Position numbers and translations under genes: made by a program. Below the pieces are notes generated by a model. That model did no database searches and was not told the origin of the DNA. It saw only the letters and a program-made list of their open reading frames with translations. DNA of 64,000 bases from Bacteroidia bacterium (GTDB lineage Bacteria > Bacteroidota > Bacteroidia > J057 > JADKCL01): the NCBI GenBank assembly GCA_020635905.1, contig JACJYV010000002.1, positions 1,240,001-1,304,000 of the forward strand, in the 5' to 3' direction. Below are positions 8,400 to 17,215 of the stretch, piece by piece. Within the stretch, counting starts at the first letter, position 1; each line of letters begins with the position of its first letter.

Positions 8400-9161
8400 A
8401 TGTCAGAAACAGCCTACGTCAAAACAGAAGTGAGTGAGTCCATTGGGACGATTACTTTTTTCCACCCTTCGCACAATTCCCTGCCGGGCAATATCCTGCG
8501 CGAACTGGCCGAAGCTATTCAGGCGGCAGGCAAAAATGAGGAGATTCGGGTGATCGTCCTGCGAAGCGGGGGAGAGCGCACTTTTTGTGCCGGGGCCAGT
8601 TTCAATGAATTGATCGGGATTGAGGATTTTGAGACGGGAAAAGCCTTTTTTATGGGCTTTGCCCGGGTGATCAATGCCTGTCGCACCTGCCCGAAGATCA
8701 TCCTGGGACGGGTACAGGGCAAAGCTGTGGGCGGCGGCGTAGGTGTGGCTGCCGCGGTGGATTACTGTTTTGCCACCAAATTTGCCGAAGTAAAACTGAG
8801 CGAACTGGCGGTGGGCATCGGCCCCTTTGTGGTAGGGCCGGCGGTGCAGCGCAAAGTGGGCACCTCGGCATTTTCCCAGATGGCCATCAATGCCACTACC
8901 TTTTATTCCGCGGAATGGGCCCGCAGCAAAGGCCTGTATATGGATATTTTTGATTCTGCCGCCGAAATGGATGCAGCCATTTTCGATCTGGCCCGCACCC
9001 TGGTCGATTCCAATCCCGAAGCCCAATCCCTGATCAAAAAAGTATCCTGGGAAGGCACGGACCATTGGGATGAACTGCTGGAACAGCGCGCCGAAATGAG
9101 CGGCAGACTGGTGCTGAGCGATTACACCAAGACGGTGCTGGCGAAGTACAGGCAGGGGTGA
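8400..9161 (+). CDS. Enoyl-CoA hydratase/isomerase family protein (crotonase)
   Basis: 253 residues with the crotonase fold. The first oxyanion-hole segment is FCAGASFNEL (~61-70) and the second GKAVGGGVGVAAAVDY (~108-123). A Glu in the KLSELAVGIGP segment (~139) matches a catalytic position of hydratases, followed by the usual FVVGPAVQRKVG. It would hydrate or isomerise an unsaturated acyl-CoA in the cytosol. Lying 148 bp downstream of the paaZ-like gene on the same strand, it could be the PaaF/PaaG-type partner in phenylacetate breakdown, but sequence alone does not separate these from methylglutaconyl-CoA hydratase-like enzymes. Start is a clear ATG. Confidence 0.85.
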   Translation: MSETAYVKTEVSESIGTITFFHPSHNSLPGNILRELAEAIQAAGKNEEIRVIVLRSGGERTFCAGASFNELIGIEDFETGKAFFMGFARVINACRTCPKIILGRVQGKAVGGGVGVAAAVDYCFATKFAEVKLSELAVGIGPFVVGPAVQRKVGTSAFSQMAINATTFYSAEWARSKGLYMDIFDSAAEMDAAIFDLARTLVDSNPEAQSLIKKVSWEGTDHWDELLEQRAEMSGRLVLSDYTKTVLAKYRQG

Positions 9162-9255
9162 GGAGGTGTTATCCATTAAGGTGAGCCCATTGTGAGCCCA
9201 TTCATATGGCCACAAAACAGCAAAATGACCTTGGTTTCAGTTGTTTTTCTCAAAA

Positions 9256-10602
9256 TTAATCAGGAAATGAGCCCAATGTGAGCCCATTTAAAACATATAT
9301 AGTTCCTGCCCCGGTATTCCCTGATTTTTTAATCCAATTTTTCCCAAGTTCTGAAAGGTACCTTGTAGCAGTGGCTTTGCTTACATTACAAAGAGCCTGA
9401 ACCTCAGAATTGGAAATACTTCCTTTTTCCTGAATAAAGAGGACTATGCTCCTGAATTCGGCCTTCAACCCTGAGTCTTTGAGCCAGCTATTAGTGTATT
9501 TGATTAACTCAACCTGAAAATCTGAATTGCTGCTGGAAAAAATTGGAGGCGCAATTTTATGCTCTTTACAGGAATCAATAATCTTGATTGTACCCCTTCC
9601 CCAGGACTCAACATAACCTACTCTAAAAAATGTATTGGCAATATCTGGATTAAAGGGTCTTGAAGGATGCTTCCTGGCCAACTTCTCTACAGTCCAACTT
9701 TCAGGCAATTGACCGTCATTCCAGAAAATAATTCTATTCGGGTAAACGCTAATTTGAATTGGAATTCCGCTGCTGTAATCCTTGTGGATAATCGCGTTAA
9801 TTAAACATTCCCGAATTGCTTCCTCAGGAAAGTTATAACGTTCATGCCTGATTCCGTCTTGAAATGAAATAATTGCCTGGCTGTATTTGGTTCTAAGTAA
9901 ATCAAATGCTATTTCTGTCTGCTCCAGAAGATTCCCTCTAACCTCATCCTGAAATTTTAGATCAGAATCTGTTTCAAAAAAACCAATTTTAATGTAAGAT
10001 CCGGATACAAATTTTTCAGGTTTAGGATGAAATAGCAATACTGCTGCCCGTTTAAGAATATTTTCTCCCTCCGACCAAAGTTGAAGACTTTCGAGTATTT
10101 CTTGATTTGTTCCTTCCAAATCTTCAACTTTTAGACGATTGCTTTTTGCAGCTTTCACCCTGAACAAATCAAAAGTGCCACTTTTCAAATCCTGAATTCT
10201 TACATTTGGCACTGGGATTCCATCCCATTTTTTCCCTTGCCTTTGGAACAAAAACTTTGTCAGGCTATCTCCTTTTAATTCCTGAAGGGTACTACCTGAT
10301 CTATAATAGTATCTGCCTCTGAGACTTATAGGAAAAGGATAAGGTTCAACTACTATTTCCAGAAAATCAGCTCCTTCCTCTGTTTTCAAATTTACATCAA
10401 TCATCAACCCCAGGAGGTCTCTGGCCTGATTAGGAATATCCTCCAACAATTTTCTTGCGTTTGTAAGGTGCCGCACTTTTCCAGAATCATTCTTTCCAAT
10501 AAACAAGGTGCCTCCCTTAGCGTTTGCAAAACCGCATATCCATTTGAAATAATCATTATGCCAAGACTCTTTCCACTCAATATTTTGGGATTCTTTACTC
10601 AT
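9256..10602 (-). CDS. Schlafen/AlbA_2-type ATP-binding regulator
   Basis: 448 residues from the ATG at 10602; a TTG three codons upstream is less likely. The N-terminal ~130 residues form an AlbA_2/Schlafen-like domain (start IEWKESWHND, then GFANAKGGTLFIG). The middle is a GHKL-type ATPase-like domain of the HATPase_c_4 kind (AIRECLINAIIHKDYS, WNDGQLPESW, GRGTIKI), and the last ~70 residues are a winged helix (ISNSEVQALCNVSKATATRYL). Proteins of this build are usually annotated as putative transcriptional regulators or RecG-like helicases and are common in accessory and defence regions. The coding sequence is AT-rich compared with its neighbours. The region just 3' carries repeated GTGAGCCCATT words (9181-9202, 9269-9290). 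Confidence 0.8.
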   Translation of the reverse strand: MSKESQNIEWKESWHNDYFKWICGFANAKGGTLFIGKNDSGKVRHLTNARKLLEDIPNQARDLLGLMIDVNLKTEEGADFLEIVVEPYPFPISLRGRYYYRSGSTLQELKGDSLTKFLFQRQGKKWDGIPVPNVRIQDLKSGTFDLFRVKAAKSNRLKVEDLEGTNQEILESLQLWSEGENILKRAAVLLFHPKPEKFVSGSYIKIGFFETDSDLKFQDEVRGNLLEQTEIAFDLLRTKYSQAIISFQDGIRHERYNFPEEAIRECLINAIIHKDYSSGIPIQISVYPNRIIFWNDGQLPESWTVEKLARKHPSRPFNPDIANTFFRVGYVESWGRGTIKIIDSCKEHKIAPPIFSSSNSDFQVELIKYTNSWLKDSGLKAEFRSIVLFIQEKGSISNSEVQALCNVSKATATRYLSELGKNWIKKSGNTGAGTIYVLNGLTLGSFPD

Positions 10603-10838
10603 ATAACTCAAAATTTCTGTAATAATCTGATGCTCGAAGAGGTGAAAGCAATTATTAAATTTGAGGAACTCAATATCATATTTTTTGTCGGCAACATTAG
10701 GTGAAAAGTAAAACTTTCATAATAATCCGCACTTTCAAGCCCTACAAAAAGATTCTTTTCAGGTTACTTTTCCAGAAGACAAACAGGAATCCCTTCATCG
10801 CATGACATTTCTCACCAACCTTTCACCGGTATTTTCCT

Positions 10839-10846
10839 ATTTTTGA
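10839..10846 (+). promoter_or_regulatory. Candidate -7 box (TATTTTTG)
   Basis: TATTTTTG fits the Bacteroidota -7 consensus TAnnTTTG and lies 50 bp upstream of the ATG at 10897. No convincing TTTG -33 box is seen at the right distance, so this is tentative. Confidence 0.3.
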
Positions 10847-10896
10847 AATGATACCCGGGCGTTTGCCCTTCATTTTTCACCCTAAATGATCCCCCA

Positions 10897-12198
10897 ATGA
10901 AAAACTCTGCCTCCAAATGGGCCAAAAGCACCAAGGCCTACCGCGAACTGAAAAAGCAAATCAAAAACGATGAGGCTTTTGCGTATGCCTTGCAGGCATC
11001 GCTCATGATTGCCAGCGAGAAGGCCTGGAGCCAGCTCGACGCAGACCTTTATAACGCACTGAATGATGTGTTTCAGGGAAATGGCTGGCCCACCACGCCC
11101 GAAGATTACCTGGATTATATCGCACAATATCTGGTGCTGATCCCCAACGAAATGGACGACCCGGAATATCCCGATGCCTGGACCAGCGACGACAGCCAGA
11201 ATGGCTACAACCAAAAAGTCTATGATCTGCTTTGCCAGTTCTATTTTTTGGTGGATCAACCCCTGCCCGGTCTGGAATTTACTTTGCAGGATTACCGCAA
11301 GGATGGTTTCGTTTTTGCCGACTGGCTGCGCGATTTTGCCATTGACTGGGGCAAATTTCTGGACACGCCAGAGTCCTTTCCGCTGTGGGCCAAGGCCTCC
11401 TTTTTTGCCAATCCCATGTACAACATGCCGCTCTACCAGCAGAATGCGGGTCAGTGGAACAGCTTCAACCAGTTTTTTTACCGGGAATTCAATGGTGCGG
11501 ATAAAAAAGGCCATTCGCCCCTGCGTCCCATTGCGGAACCCGACAATAATAATGCGATCATTTCCCCCGCAGATTGCACCTACAAAATGGAGTATCCCAT
11601 TGACGACCAGGGCAATGTGCTGGGTCTGAATGGCAAACCCACCAACCTGAAGCTGAAGCACACCCATACGGTTTTCAATGTGAAGGAACTGCTGGACAAT
11701 GACAAGCTGGCGGAAAATTTCTACGGCGGCACCTTTGTGCATTATTTCCTCGGTCCTTTTGATTACCACAGGTTTCACTCGCCCATCTCTGGAAAGGTGA
11801 AAGAAATCAAAGCTGTGCAGGGCAAGGTGTTTCTGGCGGTGAACCTGACCAGCGACGGACAGTTTGATGCACCCGACAGTTCGGAAGGAGGCTATGAATT
11901 TCAACAGGCCCGCGGCGTGTTTGTGGTGGACGGTGGGGATCCTGTGGGTATGGTGGCAGCCATTCCCATTGGCATGGCCCAGGTATCGGGGGTGGACATG
12001 TACAGCAAAAAGCTGAAAGGCAAAGAAGTGGCCAAAGGAGATGAATTTGGCCGTTTTATGTTTGGTGGCTCAGACATCATCATGCTGTTTGGCAAAAATC
12101 CCGACCTCTACCTCTGGAGAAACGATCCCGGTCACAACCCCATTCACTTCCAGTTTGGGCAGGTGGCGGCTTACTGGAAGGTCAAAAAGCAGAATTGA
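10897..12198 (+). CDS. Phosphatidylserine decarboxylase-family protein (PsiD/tryptophan decarboxylase-like subgroup)
   Basis: 433 residues. The C-terminal ~220 residues are a phosphatidylserine decarboxylase domain: FLGPFDYHRFHSPISGKV carries the conserved His/Asp segment and FGRFMFGGSD (near residue 392) matches the GGS/GS(T) autocleavage site that creates the pyruvoyl cofactor, here with Asp after Ser. The N-terminal ~170 residues are the extra domain found in larger, soluble PSD homologues (the PSDC type), a group that includes fungal PsiD tryptophan decarboxylases. There is no membrane anchor, unlike the bacterial Psd of phospholipid synthesis. It may therefore decarboxylate a free amino acid or an unknown carboxylate. 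The start ATG is preceded by a candidate TAnnTTTG box. Confidence 0.85.
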   Translation: MKNSASKWAKSTKAYRELKKQIKNDEAFAYALQASLMIASEKAWSQLDADLYNALNDVFQGNGWPTTPEDYLDYIAQYLVLIPNEMDDPEYPDAWTSDDSQNGYNQKVYDLLCQFYFLVDQPLPGLEFTLQDYRKDGFVFADWLRDFAIDWGKFLDTPESFPLWAKASFFANPMYNMPLYQQNAGQWNSFNQFFYREFNGADKKGHSPLRPIAEPDNNNAIISPADCTYKMEYPIDDQGNVLGLNGKPTNLKLKHTHTVFNVKELLDNDKLAENFYGGTFVHYFLGPFDYHRFHSPISGKVKEIKAVQGKVFLAVNLTSDGQFDAPDSSEGGYEFQQARGVFVVDGGDPVGMVAAIPIGMAQVSGVDMYSKKLKGKEVAKGDEFGRFMFGGSDIIMLFGKNPDLYLWRNDPGHNPIHFQFGQVAAYWKVKKQN

Positions 12199-12230
12199 GG
12201 ACTGATCGCCTCATTGGCATGCTACAGGAG

Positions 12231-12259
12231 ATCCCGGTCTGATTATCAGGTCGGGATTT
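12231..12259 (+). terminator. Likely intrinsic terminator after the decarboxylase gene
   Basis: ATCCCG (12231-12236) pairs with CGGGAT (12252-12257), the loop can pair further (TGAT/ATCA), and a short T run follows. It lies between convergent genes and may serve the forward gene. Confidence 0.5.
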
Positions 12260-12260
12260 C

Positions 12261-12692
12261 TTATTTCCCGGCCTCAGCCAGGTATTTTCTCAAATTGGAC
12301 TGGCTGACAAAGCTGAGGTCCGCTTCGCGGATCTCCTCAACTCTGGCCCATTGGATGGCCGCACACTTGCGGGGCTCCAGAATCACAGGCTCTCCCGCCA
12401 CCAGGCGGGCGAGGTAGGTGATGGACAGCCAGTGCTGTCCTTCGTCGGGGAGGATGTGGTCCACCACATCCAGCATGCGCTCCACCTCAATGCGAATGCC
12501 CAGTTCCTCCTCCACTTCGCGCACCACAGCCTGCTCGCAGGTCTCCCCAAATTCCACCGTCCCGCCCGGAAATTCCCACTTGCCGGCCTCATTATTGGTG
12601 TCGGGACCCCGTTGAGCCAGCAACACCTTCCCTTCCGCGTTGAATACCATGGCGCCCGTTCCCACGCCGATATAGTCTTTTCCTTTTTTCAT
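12261..12692 (-). CDS. Nudix hydrolase
   Basis: 143 residues from the ATG at 12692; longer frames upstream lack family similarity. The Nudix box GX5EX7REUXEEXGU is complete at residues 44-66 (Gly44, Glu50, Arg58-Glu59, Glu62-Glu63, Gly65). The protein hydrolyses nucleoside diphosphates linked to another group; its small size and the WEFPGG entry into the box resemble MutT/NudG-type (d)NTP pyrophosphatases. Converges on the decarboxylase gene across a hairpin. Substrate not predicted further. Confidence 0.9.
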   Translation of the reverse strand: MKKGKDYIGVGTGAMVFNAEGKVLLAQRGPDTNNEAGKWEFPGGTVEFGETCEQAVVREVEEELGIRIEVERMLDVVDHILPDEGQHWLSITYLARLVAGEPVILEPRKCAAIQWARVEEIREADLSFVSQSNLRKYLAEAGK

Positions 12693-12815
12693 GTAGGGGT
12701 TGTTTTGGAGAATTTTGAATGGGTGAAAATAGGGAATTTTGGTGTGGGTTGGGATTTCTGGGATCAAATGAAGGATGAGAAATAATTCATCCCTATTGAG
12801 GATACTCAAAAGCAT

Positions 12816-13116
12816 CCTTGATTTCTCAGTCCCCCATCACTCCACCACCACCTGAAAATGAAAAAATTCCCCCACAATTTTGGCCTGGTTGAAGTAGATG
12901 CCCTGGATGAGCATTTTTCTAATCCAGACATTTGGCCATTCAGGACTTTTCGTTTGGGACGGGAAAAATGACGGTTCAGCCTGCAAATTGAATCATCCAT
13001 AAGGTTCAGCGGCTTTACTGAACCCCCAAAAACCAATTTTCTTTCTTTCTCAACCTTGACACAAGGCGTCAATTCTCCCCCGTAATTTCAGAGAAACAAA
13101 TTCCTCTGAATTAAAA
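12816..13116. other. Intergenic, no feature seen
   Basis: AT-rich stretch between divergent genes. The only ORFs are short and composition-driven. Presumably holds the promoters of both neighbours, but no clear TTTG/TAnnTTTG pair was found. Confidence 0.4.
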
Positions 13117-13605
13117 ATGACTCGCAAAAATTTGATCAAACTCATTCTTCTGCTCCCTTTTTGGGGGGTAAATTTTGCCTTCTCCCAGGACAGTAATGCG
13201 CCTGCCATCCCTCATATTGAAATCCAACCCATGGTCAAAACCGAGACCTTCGTGCATACCGAGCAGGACGGCAAATTTACCCGTTATCAATGGAGCGGCG
13301 CTTTTGAGCTGAAACAGGAAGCCGGGCGGGTCAGCCTTTCCGGAAAATTCACCCTGCCTTCCATTCCTTCAGTCAGGTTACCGCTGCTGCTGTGGGTGGA
13401 GGAGGATGCCTCTCAATTGGCACCACAGGAAGATGTACATCTTTCCTGCCGCAGCCGCACCTGGGGCGAATGGACTCCCCAAAACACCCAAATCCGGGTC
13501 ACGGAGCATGGCGGCAGGCTGGCTTTGGTGGTCGATCAGCTTCCCGCGGAATCGCAGCCCGTTACGGTGTATTTTGAAGGGGAAAGCTGGGAGGTGGGGG
13601 AATGA
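13117..13605 (+). CDS. Secreted protein of unknown function
   Basis: 162 residues. Residues 1-24 form a signal peptide (basic MTRKNLIK, hydrophobic LILLLPFWGVNFAF, cleavage near SQD). The mature part alternates charged and hydrophobic residues in beta-strand style, ends without a T9SS sorting tail, and shows no recognisable catalytic motif or cysteines except one. Probably periplasmic. It stands alone; the next gene converges from the other strand. Confidence 0.6.
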   Translation: MTRKNLIKLILLLPFWGVNFAFSQDSNAPAIPHIEIQPMVKTETFVHTEQDGKFTRYQWSGAFELKQEAGRVSLSGKFTLPSIPSVRLPLLLWVEEDASQLAPQEDVHLSCRSRTWGEWTPQNTQIRVTEHGGRLALVVDQLPAESQPVTVYFEGESWEVGE

Positions 13606-13770
13606 GGTTTCAATAAGGATAATGTCTCAGGCTGGACTGTTTGTCGTTGTAGCATCTGAAATCCGTTTGGGGAATGTGCAGGATGGTGCTGAGAAAGGTG
13701 AGGGTTTTCATGTCCATCGAGCGGATACGAACATAGGGGAGGTATAAGAAGGAAAAAAGCGGTGCTATAT

Positions 13771-14382
13771 TCACCCTTTGTAGATATTTTCAACTGCTGC
13801 AACTACTTTAGATTTAACATCTTCCCAGGTTAGATCAATCAAAACCTCAGGGTCAAATTCAGTTTCTGCGTCGTCAAAATAACAAAGGCTTTTCAAAACA
13901 TAAAAAGGTAGTTCCTTCTTTGTTTTCTCTTTGAAGAAATCTAGGATTTCATTCAATGAGAATTGCTTTAAAAGGACAGCAATATCAAAAAAGTCCTTTT
14001 TTGATCCCCGATTCGATACTGCGATAATTTTCATTGCTGCAACATCTTCAAGTGAGGCCATTCGGATTCCTTCCATTTCCACAATGGGTCTGATCAATGG
14101 ATAGGGGAACCGTAATACATCCACTTTGATATCTCTTACCTTGAAAGCATAAAAGTAATCCTGATCAGATAGAGGTTGAACTGGTTCATTAAGCTCTGAA
14201 AGAAATTGATTTTTATCAGGTAATTCAGAGCCGAATAAGTCAAGATCAATGGAAATCCGGTGACCCAATTGAAGTGCCAATGCGGTGCCTCCAACCAGAT
14301 TCATTTCAGCCAGGGACGGGAGTTCCATCAACCTTTTCAATAAGGCCAGAGTTCCTGGATAGACGGCGGCGTGTTGGAGCAT
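13771..14382 (-). CDS. AbiEii/AbiGii-type nucleotidyltransferase toxin
   Basis: 203 residues. The nucleotidyltransferase signature is complete: GGTALALQLGHR (31-42) followed by the metal ligands Asp46 and Asp48 in SIDLDLF, and the conserved KDFFDI segment downstream (~130). AbiEii proteins are the toxin half of type IV-like toxin-antitoxin/abortive-infection pairs that modify tRNA or other targets with NTPs. The gene overlaps the upstream antitoxin-like gene by 46 bp, which supports a coupled two-gene operon. AT-rich relative to flanking genes, consistent with transfer. Confidence 0.85.
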   Translation of the reverse strand: MLQHAAVYPGTLALLKRLMELPSLAEMNLVGGTALALQLGHRISIDLDLFGSELPDKNQFLSELNEPVQPLSDQDYFYAFKVRDIKVDVLRFPYPLIRPIVEMEGIRMASLEDVAAMKIIAVSNRGSKKDFFDIAVLLKQFSLNEILDFFKEKTKKELPFYVLKSLCYFDDAETEFDPEVLIDLTWEDVKSKVVAAVENIYKG

Positions 14383-14621
14383 CTGAATTCTTCTTTTGGA
14401 ACGTGGTAAATGGTGCTCAAAAAATTAAGCGTCCGGCGATCCAGGTACCTTGCACCCATCATCTCTTTTAAGATCCGGTCATGCCCATAATACTCCTGGA
14501 TCTGCCGAACCTCGGGTAACGTGCCACGTGTAAGGACACGCTCGATTACCTGGCGCGCATTTTTTTCAAAATCCACCTTGTCCGGATCCGTATCCCAAAA
14601 TAAATGTCGGCTCAATTTCAT
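14337..14621 (-). CDS. Antitoxin-like partner of the AbiEii toxin (DUF6922-like)
   Basis: 94 residues from the ATG at 14621; a TTG three codons upstream is possible. Contains LFWDTDPDKVDFEKNARQVI followed by a helix-rich tail. It resembles the short proteins regularly found directly upstream of AbiEii toxins in Bacteroidota, often named DUF6922, with the W-D-x-D pattern. Its 3' end overlaps the toxin start by 46 bp. The antitoxin role is inferred from position. Confidence 0.7.
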   Translation of the reverse strand: MKLSRHLFWDTDPDKVDFEKNARQVIERVLTRGTLPEVRQIQEYYGHDRILKEMMGARYLDRRTLNFLSTIYHVPKEEFRCSNTPPSIQELWPY

Positions 14622-14753
14622 CAGTACCAAATTAACGAAAATTGCTGATCAAAGGGTATCAACGGGACGGGAAATAAAAAAGAGGTCAAAGCCGCCTCTC
14701 AATCTATCTGAACGCCATCAGACTCTCCCCTCAATTGCGTAAGTTTGGCGGGT

Positions 14754-15257
14754 ATGGAATTCAAAGTTGCACTTCAGACCATTTTTCATTGTTCGCTGGA
14801 GCGGGCTTTCAAATCTCCCATGCTGTGCGACGTCAGCAAGGTGCACACCGGGTACGGCATCATGCCCCGGGTCACTCATACCACGGATGACGCCAACTGG
14901 GGACAACCCGGCTCCAGCAAAAAGATATTCGTAGCGCCCTCCCTGACCCATAAGGGCGGTTTTGGTTCCATTGACACTGTGCTCGAACGGCGGGAAAACG
15001 AATACTGGAAGATCGAAGTCAGCCAGTTTCAGACCTGGATGCTGGGTTTTACCCGTTTTACGGGCGAATGGGCTACCCGCGAAATTGCCCCCAACCAAAT
15101 CCAGGTGAACTACACCTACACGCTCCATGCCAGCCAACCCCTGCTTTACCCCTTCAACTGGCTATTTGCCAAAACCTTCTGGAGGCGCTACATGTGGCAG
15201 GTAACCGAAAATATCCGCAAAATGGCGGAAGGGGATGAGGCGTTTTTGTATGAGTAG
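14754..15257 (+). CDS. SRPBCC-superfamily protein
   Basis: 167 residues counted from ATG 14754, chosen over the TTG three codons upstream. The pattern (FKVALQTIFHCSLERAF at the N-terminus, a Gly-rich middle strand, a long C-terminal helix WRRYMWQVTENIRKM) fits the START/Bet v 1-like SRPBCC fold that binds hydrophobic ligands. No signal peptide, so cytosolic. Ligand unknown. Its composition is GC-rich, unlike the TA genes beside it, so it probably belongs to the core genome. Confidence 0.6.
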   Translation: MEFKVALQTIFHCSLERAFKSPMLCDVSKVHTGYGIMPRVTHTTDDANWGQPGSSKKIFVAPSLTHKGGFGSIDTVLERRENEYWKIEVSQFQTWMLGFTRFTGEWATREIAPNQIQVNYTYTLHASQPLLYPFNWLFAKTFWRRYMWQVTENIRKMAEGDEAFLYE

Positions 15258-15417
15258 GGAGGATTTTCTTCCCAATACAGGATGTGAAGCATGTCCTCAA
15301 TATTTTGATTTGCAATCACTTATGACTTGTTTTTGGTCTCCAGGTAACCCATTAGCAACCAAGACATTAGCTTTTTATGAACATGTTTTCGCCCATTTAA
15401 TTTTTTATATTTGAGCA

Positions 15418-16416
15418 ATGAAATTGGATAAGCAATTCTCTGAGATTTATTCACTGATCGTTTCTGCGCGGGAACGGGCCTTCCATGCGGTCAATACGGA
15501 GCTGATAGGCTTGTACTGGAAAATAGGGGAATACATAAGTAAACGGGTTGACTCCTCTGAATGGGGAAAGGGTATCGTTGAGAACCTTGCTGGCTATTTG
15601 AACAGGCAAGAACCTGATCTGAAAGGTTTTTCTTCCCGAAACCTTTGGCGGATGAAGCAATTCTTTGAGACCTACAACGGATACCCAAATCTGTCACCAC
15701 TGGTGACACAATTAAGCTGGACAAACAATTTGATCTTGCTTTCGAGACCAAAAACCCCAGAAGAGCGGGAATTCTATTTGAAACTTGCGATCAAAGAGAA
15801 TTATTCAAAGAGAGAATTAGAACGTCAAATAAACGCATTTACCTATGAGCGATCTCTGAAAAACTCAAAACTGTCACCAGTGGTGAGAGAAATTCATCCT
15901 GCCTTGAAACAACACTTCCGGGACACTTATGTATTGGATTTTTTAAATTTATCTGAAGGACATAATGAAAAAGACCTTCAAAAAGCAATCATCCAAAACC
16001 TCAAGCAATTCATTCTGGAATTTGGCAAGGACTTCGCCTTCGTGGGAAATGAGTATCGCATTCAGGTAGGTAATTCTGACTTCTTCATCGACCTCTTGTT
16101 CTATCACCGTGAGTTGCAATGCCTCGTGGCCTTTGAACTCAAAATCGATAAGTTCCAGCCTGAGTTCCTGGGAAAAATGAATTTTTACCTGGAGGCCCTG
16201 GACAGGGATGTAAAAAAAGACCACGAAAACCCGAGCGTTGGGATCATTTTATGCAAAGACAAGGATCACGAAGTGGTCGAGTATGCCTTGAGCAGAACCC
16301 TCTCCCCGACCATGGTGGCTGCCTACCACACCAAGTTGATCGAGAAGTCAAAACTGGAAGCGAAATTGCACGAATTGTTTGAGAATTTACCCAATAGACC
16401 TGACGATGAAATATGA
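15418..16416 (+). CDS. YhcG-type PDDEXK nuclease (DUF1016)
   Basis: 332 residues with the two-part DUF1016 architecture. The N-terminal domain (LIVSARERAFHAVNTELIGLYW through GFSSRNLWRMKQFF) is the usual helical part. The C-terminal PD-(D/E)XK domain has Asp in NSDFFIDLLFYHR and the E-x-K pair in AFELKI. Homologues are predicted Holliday-junction-resolvase-like or restriction nucleases and are common in mobile and defence regions. The start ATG is 5 bp after TATATTTG (15406-15413), which matches TAnnTTTG but would give a nearly leaderless mRNA. Most likely part of the accessory island. Confidence 0.85.
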   Translation: MKLDKQFSEIYSLIVSARERAFHAVNTELIGLYWKIGEYISKRVDSSEWGKGIVENLAGYLNRQEPDLKGFSSRNLWRMKQFFETYNGYPNLSPLVTQLSWTNNLILLSRPKTPEEREFYLKLAIKENYSKRELERQINAFTYERSLKNSKLSPVVREIHPALKQHFRDTYVLDFLNLSEGHNEKDLQKAIIQNLKQFILEFGKDFAFVGNEYRIQVGNSDFFIDLLFYHRELQCLVAFELKIDKFQPEFLGKMNFYLEALDRDVKKDHENPSVGIILCKDKDHEVVEYALSRTLSPTMVAAYHTKLIEKSKLEAKLHELFENLPNRPDDEI

Positions 16417-16748
16417 GGGAATATTTTCGTGGCCCGGGAAAAAGTGAGTAACGAATCAGCAGCCAAAAGGGTGAAAAAGTTTGCCAAAAGCATGGAAAAA
16501 CCCCATAATACATTCCATGTGAGCGCTTTATGCGTCAATTACTTCTGTATTATTCGCCTGATTTATAGCGGGTTACATATGCTCTGGCAGCAGAATGGTT
16601 GCGGTTATTGGGGAAGAAAGGCAAGCAAAGGAAAATATAATATGGATAATCGTCATTGGGGGGCATAACCAAAGGGCAAATTCTGTTTCGGTGCAAAATT
16701 ATTTTTCATGGGATTTCGTTATCTTTGACAAGGAACAAGATTTTCAGA
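16417..16748. other. Intergenic, no gene seen
   Basis: The only frame through it (16429-16668) lacks family similarity. It carries the candidate promoter box for the following toxin-antitoxin pair. Confidence 0.4.
16720..16727 (+). promoter_or_regulatory. Candidate -7 box (TATCTTTG) for the TA module
   Basis: TATCTTTG matches TAnnTTTG and ends 21 bp before the antitoxin ATG at 16749, a good distance for transcription start. The -33 region is A/T-rich without a clean TTTG. Confidence 0.4.
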
Positions 16749-16991
16749 ATGAGTAGTGCAGAAATAAAAATGGACATTATCCGCCTCATCGACCAGGTTG
16801 AGGACAACGATAAACTCAAGATGGCTTATCGGAAATTGCTGAACTTCTTAGGGACCAGTGATTCCCAGCATCCAATAATAAATGAGCAACTCGAAGAATC
16901 TCTTAATATTTCTCTGAAACAGATGGAAGACGGAAAGGTCATTCCCCATGAGGAAGTGATGGCCAAATACCGTACTAAATACGGTCGTTAA
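16749..16991 (+). CDS. Antitoxin component of a ParE/RelE-type module
   Basis: 80 residues from ATG 16749: MSSAEIKMDI, then a helical middle, ending in the pattern LNISLKQMEDGKVIPHEEVMAKY. That QxxxGKxxPHEEVMxKY end is the hallmark of short Bacteroidota addiction-module antitoxins paired with RelE/ParE toxins. It ends 2 bp before the toxin start, as expected of a TA operon. It likely both neutralises the toxin and autoregulates, although the toxin here is broken. Confidence 0.8.
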   Translation: MSSAEIKMDIIRLIDQVEDNDKLKMAYRKLLNFLGTSDSQHPIINEQLEESLNISLKQMEDGKVIPHEEVMAKYRTKYGR

Positions 16992-16993
16992 CC

Positions 16994-17215
16994 ATGAATG
17001 TGATTTGGTCCGAACGAGCTGAATGGGAATTTGCTCAAAATTTGGAATACCTTGAAAAGGAATGGGGGTTTAAATCTGCCGCTGATTTTTTTGAAGCGTT
17101 CAACGAACAAATCGAATTCATTAAATCCAATCCCTCCCGTTTGCAATTTCATGATCAGAAAAGGAACATTCAAAAGTGTCATGTGGTAAAACAGATAACA
17201 ATTTATTATACCTAA
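16994..17215 (+). pseudogene. RelE/ParE-type toxin, N-terminal part (interrupted)
   Basis: 73 residues beginning MNVIWSERAEWEFAQNLEYL, a typical RelE/ParE start, and reaching the central strand HVVKQITIYYT. The frame stops at TAA (17213-17215), which is also the left target duplication of the ISAzo13-family element. After the element the same frame continues as EGQDIYLLSVFNNWQ (18581 onward), the expected C-terminal strand of such toxins (about 95 residues in all). The TAA must have been in the target already, so the toxin may have been inactive before insertion. Confidence 0.75.
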
